Assembly (NCBI RefSeq): GCF_964275005.1
Contig: NC_092702.1
Coordinates: 34,631,316-34,695,315 of the forward strand
Source of the DNA: Diadema setosum
Taxonomy: Eukaryota; Echinodermata; Echinoidea; Diadematoida; Diadematidae
Length of the DNA stretch: 64,000 nucleotides
Reading direction: 5' to 3'
The position numbers were made by a program, and so were the translations under genes. Every line of letters starts with the position of its first letter. Position 1 is the first letter of the stretch. Below are positions 11,713 to 22,992 of the stretch, piece by piece. The notes beneath the pieces are model-generated. The model was not told where the DNA came from. It was given only the letters and a program-made list of their open reading frames with translations, and ran no database searches.

Positions 11713-12270
11713 TATTGCTGTCACCATCAGCTTTCCTACTTCTGTCGTTGCCATTTCTGTTATGATAGCAACTTCTTGATAACCATAAGTTGGTTGTGTG
11801 GCTCGTTGTAAGGACATCACTGACCGGTCCATTAGCAAGGCCTCAGCAAAGTTCACATTCATCAACACAACACTAACAGTTCTCACATCGCATCAAAGCA
11901 GTCATTTTGATTTGATTTGATTTGTTTTTTGTTTGTTTGTTTGTTTGTTTGTTTTTTGGATCTCAATTGGATATCGCTTGGGCAATAACTTTGTCGGAAA
12001 TATGTCAGAAAGCTGGTTGGCATGCGGCCCTTGTTGCTAGCTATGCGTATGATACAGACAGCTTCACTGATCCTTTTTAGCACATCGTGCAATGTTGGAT
12101 CTCATTCTCCGCGAGGTGGATGCACTCACAGTCCATGAATAATATTATACACTATACTTTTGAAACTCATAACCACACAATGCAGTTAGTCATGGTACGC
12201 CTTAATAGCCTGATACACTTTGTATTACGCATTAAAATACAGTTGTACTGTAAATGACACACCAGGCTTC
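11713..12270. other. Intergenic, nothing recognised
   Basis: Contains a (GTTT)n tract near 11930-11955. No gene supported. Confidence 0.45.
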
Positions 12271-12340
12271 GTCACACTGGCAAAACTTCGAGATCTTGAA
12301 GATCGCGATCTTAAACTTTCCGATCTTTTGCCAGAGTGAC
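12271..12340. mobile_element. 70-bp terminal-inverted-repeat element
   Basis: Ends GTCACACTGGCAAAA (12271-12285) and TTTTGCCAGAGTGAC (12326-12340) are inverted repeats with one mismatch. The centre has several GATCTT/AAGATC blocks that would also pair. It looks like a minimal MITE, or a hairpin. Confidence 0.6.
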
Positions 12341-13326
12341 CGCGGCTAAAGTGTCCTTTTATTTGATTTTCTTGTGGCGATGCAAAATATAACGATGATT
12401 ATAATAATAATGGTGATGATACTGATAAGGATAATAACAATAGTAATGTTAATCTGAAAATTATGATAATGATGATAATAACAATAATGAATATAATGAC
12501 AATACTTATGATGATAATAATAACAATTTAAAGGAAGCTCTTTCATGATAGTCATCTACAATAGTAGTTGAATAAAATTTCAGGTGATTGCAAATCTTGG
12601 GGACAGGAAAAGGTCCTCTAAAGGGGAACCCCCGGCGAGATAAGGACAGTTATCTTATACGAGTAAGTGGTGGATAGCTGTTGTCTTTTTGTTTGTAATA
12701 AAACTAAGATGACTTGTGTGATATCTCGTAGTCTCCTCGAGGCGCCTTTGCCTTTATTTACTTTTCAAAGATAGTAAATCATGATCAACGCGAATCACAC
12801 TGTGTTTTGACACCTCGTTGCATGGACGCTGCTACTCCACCAGGAACATGCAAAGTTCAGTGTGTTGCGTTGAATGTTGTCACGAATAAAAGAACATCAG
12901 ATTGTTCTTGGACTTTCTACCTGATATTAAGCTGCAGATTGTTTGCTGATAAAAGGAAATGATTATGGTGTAGAATGAAGAGAAGGAAAAAAAAAACACA
13001 TTGAAGAGACACAAACGCATTTTTATCGATATAAGTAGCATCAGATGTGCCAACAAACTGGATATTGACCTCAATCTATCTGTTCCCTTATTCCTTTGAC
13101 ATTGAGAATTGAGAGACGAGGACACGGCATTATGTATAACTAAGATTTTAATAAGAAAGCAGATTAGCAAGTTATGTGAATGCGTATAAAGTTGAAGTAA
13201 CTATAATAGGTCGGTAAGCCATAATGCTTCTGCGATTTTTTAATGTCTACATCACCTTACCCACAAGATTTCTAAGTATTTTACATATTCACTGATCATG
13301 ACAAAGTTTGGTATATCCCTTCTCCC
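12341..13326. other. Intergenic, nothing recognised
   Basis: An ATT/ATA-type simple-sequence stretch at 12385-12510, otherwise featureless AT-rich DNA. Confidence 0.45.
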
Positions 13327-13329
13327 TCT

Positions 13330-13368
<39 letters not shown>

Positions 13369-13371
13369 CAT

Positions 13372-13409
<38 letters not shown>

Positions 13410-13427
13410 GATCTATCTATCTATCCG

Positions 13428-13472
<45 letters not shown>

Positions 13473-13489
13473 ATATATATATATATATC
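13327..13489. repeat. Compound microsatellite C10-(TC)n-(CTAT)n-(TA)n
   Basis: Four abutting simple repeats in series: poly-C (13331-13340), TC dinucleotides, CTAT tetranucleotides with rare substitutions, then TA dinucleotides to about 13487. Confidence 0.95.
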
Positions 13490-14279
13490 TTTTCATCTAT
13501 TTGTTTGTCTGTGATCTCTCTGTATTCCTTCTCTGTCTCTTAATTTCTTCATTAAGACACACATCTCTTCCCTCTCGAAGATAAGAGTATATCACCGTCC
13601 TTTCTTTTTCTCGCTGTCTCTATGTCGTCCATGTGATGACCGACTGAATTATGACATCATATTCTAGCAAGTACGTTGGTGCTTCTCAATCTTCACACGA
13701 AACATTGAACCATGTCTCCCAGCCTCATCCGATCTCTTAACCTAACCTTCTCTCTATCTCTCCATGATTCTAATAATTCTCTCCCTCTCTCACACGCACA
13801 CAAACGCACACACTCTCTCTCTTGCTCTGGTGTTACGACCACCGAGGGCAAATAGTCACGAAATATCCCACACTGTTGCATGGTGGATTTATCTATTTGC
13901 TCTTCATTCAGCTGACAAGAGGCTAATGGATCGATGAATACAGCTCGCTTCATTTCAGTTTTGTCGAGTGCATGAAGGCAGGTTTGCATTGAAATAGTGC
14001 TGATTGACGGGCAGGTCGTCTGAACAAACCCGACGCTCCGCGAAGAATGTATTTTCTCTTTTCGCGGGCTTTCTCCAAATGTTTCGAGAAAATGCGACAC
14101 ATTGAAGGATTAACCTTTTGCCTACTGGAGCCGAATGGGTCATGTTAAGTCTATGAGTTCATCAAAATCTCGGGAGAAACGGGTTCATAAAAAGAGTGTG
14201 GGGAATAGGAAGGTAATTAGATTCACGGCAATGGAAGATTTGTCCTTTAATCCCGGGCAAATTGGAAGTTAGAGGATGG

Positions 14280-15240
14280 AGCATTAATGGCTAAGAGTGT
14301 GTTGGACATTGATCAGAAGAACCAGACAGACAAACAGAAAGAAAGGAAAGAAGGGAAAAAGAAGAGCTAGACGAAGAAAAAGAGTTGGTAAAAGTAAAAT
14401 TATAAAGAGAAAAGTAAAAATCATAGATTATATACAAAGATATATTTTGTGATTCATTAGACCAAAAGATTGTGAGAGGGCGGCATCGCTGTTGAGCGTG
14501 AAGGAGAAGAAAGTGTCGAAAGATTAATGAGGGGGAGAAGGGTTGGTGAGAAAAGGGGCCGTGGGGCGGAACGGAATAAGAGGGTTATAAAGAATTGGTA
14601 TATGATAGACGAGATGAGAGAGGAGAAGGATGAGATAAACGAGACGGGAGAAGAGAGGGTTGGTTAGAATGGGTAGCCGACTGGGAGGATGAGGAGGAGG
14701 AGGAGAAGGGGAGGAGGAGGAGGAGGAGGAGGAGGAGGAGGAGGAGGAGAGGTGTAAGTTAAGGCTAGAGAACGAAGGGTGATGGGAGAAAGTGCAAAAA
14801 GGCGGATAGAACGGGGCTGTGGAGTTTACACCAAGCAAGAGTAAATGGTTGGAGTAGACTGGGGGAGTGAATGGGGTGTAGAAGGAAGAGGTGATTGGGA
14901 GAGAAGGCTGAAATACGGGAGAGAGAGAGAGAGAGAAGGGTTAGGAGAAAAGTTTAATGGCAGGGGGAAAAGTAAGGAGAGGTAACGACTGAGAACAAAG
15001 GAAGAATTACTGGTATACAGAAAAGAAGCTGAGGGTTTAAGATTAAATGGAAACACAGTAAGAAACAAAAAGAGTGAGGTTTACGAAAGGGTTCACGGGG
15101 TGAGTAGCGAAATGGGGGAGAATTGGATGAGGCTATAATGAAACAACGGGAGGTGAGGGATGACGAAATGGCAGGAGATGACGAAAGGCGATGAGAATGA
15201 ATAAGTTGCTCACGACTGGAAAGAAGGAGAACAGACATAA
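14280..15240. repeat. Kilobase purine-rich tract with (GGA)n core
   Basis: The plus strand is strongly A/G-rich for about 1 kb, with a (GGA)n core at 14691-14750 and a (GA)n run near 14921-14936. Open frames on the minus strand here are Ser/Pro/Leu artefacts of the skew. The facing sequence at 13.3-13.8 kb is pyrimidine-rich on the same strand. Confidence 0.75.
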
Positions 15241-15734
15241 AATTACGTATGATTATGTTGCAGTTATTACAGGAGGTAACATTGAAGGTGAAAGTGAATT
15301 ACGGGATGATGGGTAGTGGATTGACTTAGACGTGGTTATGCTAGATGGAATTTCAGTGTAGTGCGAAAAGAAGAGGGAAATAGAAAATAATGATTATGTG
15401 GACGGAGAAAATATTGACGAAGGGGAGACACGATCTAACTTATAAATTACCATAAAGACGCCCTCATTTTTTTTTTTTTTTTTTTTTTTTTTGCGGGGGG
15501 GGGAAATATTCGCTTATTTACTGGTACTACAAAGAGGTGATTTGTGGCGTTCACTTCTGACATTTGGGCTAAAGAAGTATTTGACATATTGAATGCATAA
15601 CTTTGAAAAAAATAAATTATGAAAACAAACTGGACCGCTTTGTCTACCATACAAAATACAAATATATACCTCTAAACCTCGTGCGCATTATAATTGATGC
15701 TCATAATATAGTCTTGGTTCCTAAATATGATAAT
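15241..15734. other. Intergenic with poly-T run
   Basis: Contains a poly-T run (about 15469-15492) followed by a G-rich patch; otherwise no feature. Confidence 0.5.
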
Positions 15735-16373
15735 AATAATTTATGTCATTCAAATTCATGAAAATTCTTCCGTCGAGGTGTTTTCATTGCAACTGATTGA
15801 CAAATTGCCCTACATCGACGTAAATAAGCACTGAATTGATCAGTGTTTTAGTAGTAGCCATGATAAAAAATCATGGGCGTACATACTCGAGCAGGATTCG
15901 AACCTACGACCTCCTGATCACCGGACAGGCGTCATCTCAACTAGACCACCGAGCTTTCGCCCGACAGCAAGTGTTGGTTCTAATCCTTATAGCATGCAGC
16001 GGGTACTGCTTTTGTTATTCAAATTCATGAAAATTCTTCCGTCGAGGTGTTTTATTTACGTCGATGTAGGGCAATTTGTCAATCAGTTGCAATGAAAACA
16101 CCTCGACGGAAGAATTTTCATGAATTTGAATAACAAAAGCAGTACCCGCTGCATGCTATAAGGATTAGAACCAACACTTGCTGTCGGGCGAAAGCTCGGT
16201 GGTCTAGTTGAGATGACGCCTGTCCGGTGATCAGGAGGTCGTAGGTTCGAATCCTGCTCGAGTATGTACGCCCATGATTTTTTATCATGGCTACTACTAA
16301 AACACTGATCAATTCAGTGCTTATTTACGTCGATGTAGGGCAATTTGTCAATCAGTTGCAATAATTTATGTCA
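15735..16373. mobile_element. Inverted duplication of a tRNA-like element with 14-bp target duplication
   Basis: The block is bounded by identical 14-bp copies of AATAATTTATGTCA (15735-15748 and 16360-16373), a target-site duplication of the length typical of LINE-driven insertion. Inside, 15786-16053 and 16095-16362 are reverse complements around a 41-bp centre; I found no mismatch in the parts compared. Each arm contains a tRNA-like segment with a B box (GGTTCGAATCC at 16244-16254, mirrored at 15894-15904) and an A-box-like TGGTCTAGTTGAG. The anticodon stem has a mismatch and position 33 is not T, so neither arm is a normal tRNA gene. The 37-bp segment 15748-15784 is an extra outer copy of the arm end. 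Confidence 0.85.
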
Positions 16374-17008
16374 CTTTCACACTCAATTAACTTAAAAAGA
16401 TGTTAATTTCATAAGAAAACGTTGGCCAAACTAAGCCTACAAGTCTTTATAAATTAGAATAGACACTGCTACGAGTTCTTGTAAACGTACGTAAAAAAGA
16501 AATACGTTGTTCATTTTGTGTTATTCATTTTTAACGGAAACATTCCCGAATGTGTCGATATTTAAAAACAACAAATTTCTTGTCTGTGTAAGAGTGAAAT
16601 TTCTGCAAAAACTTTATACCCATTTGTGTTTTGTGCATTGTAGTTGTTGTTTTCACGTGTAAGCACTTTTTCTGTAAGTCTATGTGTTTTTAAATAAGTG
16701 GTAATAAGTATCTTGATAAGCTCTAGCTTTTATCTCGTCGTTAAAATTGTATAGATATAACTAGAAATCATCATGTTTTAAGTGTGTGAATTATGCATTC
16801 TTAAAAGTCTAAGAGAGCCTACACTGAAAGATAAGAAGTAGGCCCTGATATACATTTTATTGCGACTGTTAGTGCATTATAAGGTTTCTATTTCATGCAC
16901 ATAACTATAGAGATATGTAATGAACCCGTTTGCAGTTGAAATCGAGCCTGCCTTTGTCGAAGCTGTACTACCTGTAGTATATTTATTAATCTCCTTTTTA
17001 TCTCCTCC

Positions 17009-17048
<40 letters not shown>

Positions 17049-19072
17049 GAGCCTTCAATAAATACCAAGAATGATGACTCATAAGTTCTTAACGCCCCAG
17101 GGTTTGATCTGTTATCATGAACAAACAAAACTTTGAAATTAACACTGTAAAGGTGTCAATGATTTCGTATCTAACACAATATATCCATCACACGTTAATT
17201 CAAAAGATAAGTGGCAGGGCGAACAGTAGGCAGATTGATATAGATGGCTCATATATTCTATGAAGGTTTGTATGGCGGTAGAAGGGCGAGTGATGGGTGG
17301 TTTCACTGTACACGATGTATTATTTCTTGGATGTGAGTGGATCATGAAAATTACCTACTCAGTCCGGACGTTTCGGTAAACATGTTCTTACCTTCCTCAG
17401 GAGAACCCCCGAAACCCCCCCCCCCCCCCCTCCGTTTGCCAGCAGAACAAAAAAAAAAAAATAAGAGAAATAACAAAAAAAAAAAGAAATGAAAATGTAA
17501 ATAAACCATCTTTGTTAGGAGATTGAAGTGGCGCACCAGAAAATTGCGCTGAATCCTTTTTTGTTTTTGTTTTGTTTTTGTCTTTTTTGTTGCTTGTCAG
17601 CCGATAAAACCCGGAAGTGGCAGGAGAAACAAACAAAATAAAAAGGTCCACTTTTTCTCATTCTGAACCGTCCCATAAAAAAAAAAAAAAAAAAAAAATC
17701 TAGTTCCGGGCCTGCTTACCGAATGCTTACTGAAAGTCGAGACTGAGTAGGTCCTTTTCAGGACTACAATCACGTCCAAGAAACAATATATGGTGTATTG
17801 TGAAATCATCCATAGAAGACCACTTAAAAGGCTTACTGACAGGAGAGCGCGGCGGTGAACGTCGCTGAGGGCGCAGTGCCAGATCATTGATTACTGTAAA
17901 CAGAGACGTCATGTTTACTTGTGCTCTATTCTGATTTTTTTTTCTGAAGCTGTTTAATGACTTGAGCAAGGCCCACACATAACAGTAATGTTCCCTATCA
18001 TCCACAACTTATTACCAGTGTTGTTGTTTTTTTTATATGAATTCGTGGACAACAAACGAAAATACATGTATGTGGTTCCGAAATACATTCGGTACTAGTG
18101 GGTTCTTGTTGTTGTTGTTGTTTTTTCTTCACTTTCATGATTTGTCATTGTTCGTTGTCGTGATTAAAGTGCAGCTACATAGCATATTATTCTCATTAAT
18201 TCTAAAGAATAGGAAAATCAGTATAACAGAATGGTAGATAGTTTCATCAACACTGAAAGTCGAAACGAGAGAGTCAAAACGACTGAACGAGGGAGCATCA
18301 TATCTCAGTAATGGAGGAAGAAGTATAAAATCTGCAAAAGGACTAATCTAAGGGCTGTAGTTTAGCAGCCGTCCAATTCTATAGGCACCAGTCGCTGGGG
18401 AGGGGAAGTGGGAGGGGGTGCTCCGTGATCCGTGGCTTCACGCCCCCATGGCAACATTGTTTGACACCAGGGTTGACCCGATTCGTTTGTCTGGCGCACG
18501 TACGGAAGCCAGCTGCAGGACTATTATGCATCGAAGGGTACGGCGAACGGATATGCGTAACCCTCCCTATACCCCACGCGGTGCAACCAATAATTCCATA
18601 GGTCACGTTGCTACCAGTGTTATAGCACCGATATAATTGGATAAGAGGGTACACACACACGCATACAGCGTAAACTTGCAGGGAAGAAAAGATGTAGGCA
18701 CAAACGTATGTCACATCAATAAGACCCAAACTTATATAAAAAATGATCCGTTCTGCATGAAGAATATACTTACTTGTCTCGACTGGGAGGAATGGAGTCC
18801 CATTTTATATCATTTTGTTTAGAGATATTTTGAAATAGTCACTGAGATTACATTGTAATGAACCAATCAGGTAAAATCTTTTCAAGACATAATGATAGAC
18901 TATCTAATGCAGAATAATTCCCTCCCCTCTTCTCTCGATTCTGGACGTAACTCTCCCATCCTCATAAACTTCTTTCAAACGCAACATCTGTCATATTTAT
19001 CTACCCATATACATTGTACCGGGAAGAGAAAAGGGTGAAGATCATGACACTTAGCGCACTGGAAAAGACCTA

Positions 19073-19107
<35 letters not shown>

Positions 19108-19264
19108 CAAAATAAAGCCAAAAAAAGAACAAAACAAAAATCATCCCAAGCGAAATGTCCTTCGATCAGCGACAGTTTGACTGCCAATAATACCCACGTT
19201 TCATCCAAGAATAATAACTATATTTGTATATATACACATCTGTATAACACCGTCTATACTCTTC

Positions 19265-19266
<2 letters not shown>
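16374..19266. other. Intergenic with simple repeats
   Basis: Holds a (CT)n tract (about 17010-17043), poly-C and poly-A runs near 17417-17460 and 17679-17698, and an AAAAC-rich patch (19078-19140). A CpG-richer patch at 18410-18620 has no recognisable exon. Confidence 0.45.

Positions 19267-19317
<51 letters not shown>
19267..19317. repeat. (TA)n microsatellite
   Basis: About 25 TA dinucleotides. Confidence 0.95.
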
Positions 19318-19321
<4 letters not shown>

Positions 19322-21813
19322 CATTACATTATATTATATTTGGGCGAGTGTGTGTATCAAAGAATCTTCTTTCAAGCCCGATAAGTTACAATGAGACACA
19401 AGCCGTTCATCGAGATTACAACAGACATGCATCAACGGTGAAAAAAATAAAAACAAAACAAAACAAAAACAAAAACACGCAAGACAGTCAAAAGTCCGGT
19501 ATTCTTTGCAAAGAATGAACACATTTATTGCTATCAATGTCAGAGACTGGTGTCCTTAAATATACACGGCATTAATGATACAATTCGCTGGGTCACATCC
19601 TCGATTGTTACGCAATGGCAAGAACATAAAGTGTCCAAAATGGTGACTACTTTCTTAACAATCAATCATTCACATCTACACAACCAAGTCAACAGTTACC
19701 AAATAATTCATAATAATTTTTGATATGATAGACATTTAGCTATCGTCTGAAGCATTACATACCTCGCACACATTGCTAATCTAAGTGCCTCGTCTGTTGA
19801 CACAAATGTATCGAAGCAACAAATCTCTTCCACAGGATTATATATTGCATGCAAGTAACTAATGCCACACTTATTAATAAATTAATTTACGCACAACTTT
19901 TACTAAATCTACCAACAAAGTAATCATCATACATTGACAGACTTGTGATGATGTCATGTTTTCCTCATGAGAAGATGCATTCACGCAATATTTTTTTTTT
20001 TTTTACATTCTAGAATTGTTAAAGATTAAATACCAATGCAATTCTACATGTTGAGAAAGATTATAAAAGACACTCCTGAAATCTTTGATTCGAATTGCGC
20101 GCTTTACGTACAAAAAGTGCTGGAGACAAAACCCAAACTCAAACGAACTTCGGGTTTTATTTATATGATGCATGAAATATACTTAAGACCTGAGTTGAAA
20201 TTATGGATGGAGTTTTTGAACCAATCAGAAGGTACCGATAGTTTTAGTTTCGTAACTGTGTATTTTGGTTCTGAGCGTCTTACATAATATACCCATCCAG
20301 AGGCACAAATAGTAATATATGTCTAAATCTTTTCATATAATCTTGTCATAAAGTCCATTTTACGACTGTATTTCCATTATTCCAGATTTTATATTTGCTT
20401 TTGTTTCAAAGTTAAGTGAACTACAGGGTTTATCTAAAGGACCTTTGTAATAAAGCATGTAAAGATTTTCTCGTCAGATCTTCGCAAATGAGCAATGTAC
20501 TCCTCTTCTTTTTGTTTTGTCAGAATGTATGATCACTAGATGGTTGCATTTACATTTTCATTGCAATGGTCTACAGTTCAAATCTTCCTTTTTAATACTT
20601 TGCGTGCTATCGTATGAAGCTGAATAATTAGAGAACTTTGTAATTGACAAATCTCGAAGGAATAATGACATTGTCCGGCATACATTATATGGCACTTTGG
20701 AAAAATTACGAATTAATGAAAGTTGACATGTTATCGCGATAACTTTACATTCTCTATGGGAAATAATAATCAGGGTTCGGACCATACTGGTGTCCCAGCT
20801 GAAATAATGATGCATTATATCTGCTACGGTGGATCTTCCCCAACTCAGTCTCGGTTTAACATGTTGTCATACATGCAGCATACTTTATCCACAGAACAAG
20901 ACAGTCTTTTCGACAGTCACTAATACAGTATTATGTAGACCATTCCATGGTGACTGCAGTATAATCCTAAATATCTGGTGGCAACTGCTTTGTACTTGGA
21001 AGTGTCATACAAAGACTTACGTATAGCTTCTAGGAGCTACATTGAATTGTATATCTAATCAAAGTACTGGTATGCTGCGTATGTATATAGGGCCTATACC
21101 CTCCAAAATGCATAAGCTCACTTCGAATTATGACTCGCATGATTCTAAATTCCCACTGTTTAAATCTGTATTCAATGTAGTACTAGTTATCTGCTGTTTC
21201 AGACGAGCTTATGCGAAGTTTGTGTCATCTTAATATGATAAGTTGATTATGCTTTTTATAGTTAAGGTGAAGTGTAAATTACGAAGAGGCAACCTAAAAC
21301 TCAGACTACACAATTAATTGGAGAACCTTGAAAAACATGATGCTTCCTGGAAATAATGAAGTGATAATAATGTAAGGTATAAATATTTAAAGTGAATATT
21401 ATGTTGATTGTAACTTCCTGATGAGACTTGTCAATTTACCACAAATGAAAAGAAATCTAACTAGGAGAGATATAATCACTAGTATCTGCAACATACGGAG
21501 TATTGAAGGGCAAAAGCATAATTACTCAGTGTACTACAAACGGATGGATCTACTATATTTCGAGCAATTATGCAGTAATTACAAGGTAATGTGTATAGTT
21601 TTCAAAACAATGCTCAATACTTTTTCTACATTTTTTAAAGAGTATTCAAAGCAGTCTTCAACATTATTGCCAACACTTTTTATAAGTCTTAAGCTCAACA
21701 AAATTACAAGACATGATTGATGCATATTTCAGGGTAATGAGATTTTGGCGGTTAGGCATGGTGTGAATACTTTTACTGACAACATGGTGTGAGCACACTC
21801 TGTAAGAGAACAA
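19318..21813. other. Intergenic, nothing recognised
   Basis: AT-rich, no supported exon. The 3' UTR of the minus-strand gene above probably occupies the upper end. Confidence 0.4.
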
Positions 21814-22992
21814 CTATCTCGAAATGGAGCACCCTTGTGCTCTCTTTACATCATCAATCCAGGACGATATGTTCTGTGCACTATTCTCTGTCGACAAACG
21901 TTTATCAACATTCTTCATTTTGACCGTAAGACCGCGTCCCGCTGCCGCCGCTGTAATCGTCGTCGTCGATCGCGGTAAACGCCATGCAACCTGCTCGCTC
22001 CCTACAATCTCCTCCGCGGATTCCGCGTTTCCCGATGCGCGTAGTAGAGACTCTTCGTCGCCGGGAAGGCGCGTTTTCGTCACGCGCGCTTGAACGATAT
22101 CGCGCCACGTCAACTTGCACATGTTTATTTTTTCCTGTGATTGAGGGCTTTCGACATCTGAACTGAACAGCCTGCTCGGCATTGGGGATTCCTCGAATCG
22201 CACGAATTTGGCTCGAGCAGCTGACCTACTGAGTTTGCCATTCGACCTCTCTTTTGAACCGCTCGCTAAGAGATCGTTCCCTGGCAGATTCGTGCCCTCG
22301 ACAGGGGTAGGGCACGGATGACGAGTGTCGGGCAAACTGTCATCTGATTTGGCGCTGCGAGTTTCACTGGGAGGAGGCGCATTCACTTTCCCCGACGTCA
22401 GTTCCGCCCTCAAACTTTCAGAGAATTCTCTGCTCTGACTCGATTCGATGTTGCGCCTCAAACCGCTTGCGATTTGAAAATGAGCGAACGGTGGCGTAAA
22501 CATAGCACTCTCTTGTGAGTTTGCACAACCACGAGAAATGCCAATACATTCTGGTTCCAAGAAGCGAGTTCTCCCACTCCCTCTGCTGTGTGAGTGCTTG
22601 GACTTCGCTCTGTAGTTGGGGTCCTTGCGGTAGTCAAAGGCGTCACCTTCGCCCTCCTTGGTTCTCCTTAGCAGCCCTCGGTAGACGCATTTGGGTCCGA
22701 TCTGTCGCAGAAAGGGCCAGGTAGCTTTTAACTCGGCACCCCGCCGAAGGGTGTCGGGAGTGTCGATGAACGTTCGGAAGAACTCCGGGGGTTCATCCCA
22801 GGGCGTCACCGGTGGGTTCTGTAGGATCAGGTCGTGGTTTGGCGGGGACAGATGGTAGAGCTCTCGAGCGGACTTTTTCTTTCGGCGCTGGTACATCGTC
22901 GCCGGAAACGTGATGGGCGGAAAGTAGTCCATCCTCCTCCTCGATGAGGACATCATCGGAGAACCCTGCAAGTTAGCCATCGTCATCGTCAT
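21814..22992 (-). CDS. Intronless gene, unknown basic protein with KFVRF PP1-docking-type motif
   Basis: An uninterrupted 392-codon frame in a CpG-rich island of an AT-rich region; likely a real gene, family not recognised. The N-terminal third (about residues 20-110) looks ordered and rich in Pro, Trp and aromatic residues (for example TPWDEPPEFFRTF, 63-75). The rest looks disordered and Ser-rich. KFVRF at residues 262-266 fits the RVxF docking motif of protein phosphatase 1. No signal peptide or membrane span is seen. Three in-frame ATGs lie at codons 1, 3 and 5; the third has the best context (A at -3, G at +4). It lies 12.7 kb from the other intronless gene on the same strand and shares with it only the RVxF-type motif and a short PPIT segment near the N terminus, too little to claim paralogy. 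Confidence 0.7.
   Translation of the reverse strand: MTMTMANLQGSPMMSSSRRRMDYFPPITFPATMYQRRKKKSARELYHLSPPNHDLILQNPPVTPWDEPPEFFRTFIDTPDTLRRGAELKATWPFLRQIGPKCVYRGLLRRTKEGEGDAFDYRKDPNYRAKSKHSHSRGSGRTRFLEPECIGISRGCANSQESAMFTPPFAHFQIASGLRRNIESSQSREFSESLRAELTSGKVNAPPPSETRSAKSDDSLPDTRHPCPTPVEGTNLPGNDLLASGSKERSNGKLSRSAARAKFVRFEESPMPSRLFSSDVESPQSQEKINMCKLTWRDIVQARVTKTRLPGDEESLLRASGNAESAEEIVGSEQVAWRLPRSTTTITAAAAGRGLTVKMKNVDKRLSTENSAQNISSWIDDVKRAQGCSISR

Noticed and set aside
13298..13543. Ser/Tyr/Leu-repeat protein
   Set aside because: Translation of the (CTAT)n microsatellite.
14524..15238. Ser/Pro/Leu-rich minus-strand frames
   Set aside because: Generated by the purine-strand skew; no conserved motif and no typical coding composition.
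15836..16312. Two identical 64-residue open frames on opposite strands
   Set aside because: They are antisense translations of the tRNA-like arms of the inverted repeat (RIRTYDLLITGQASSQLDHR), not genes.
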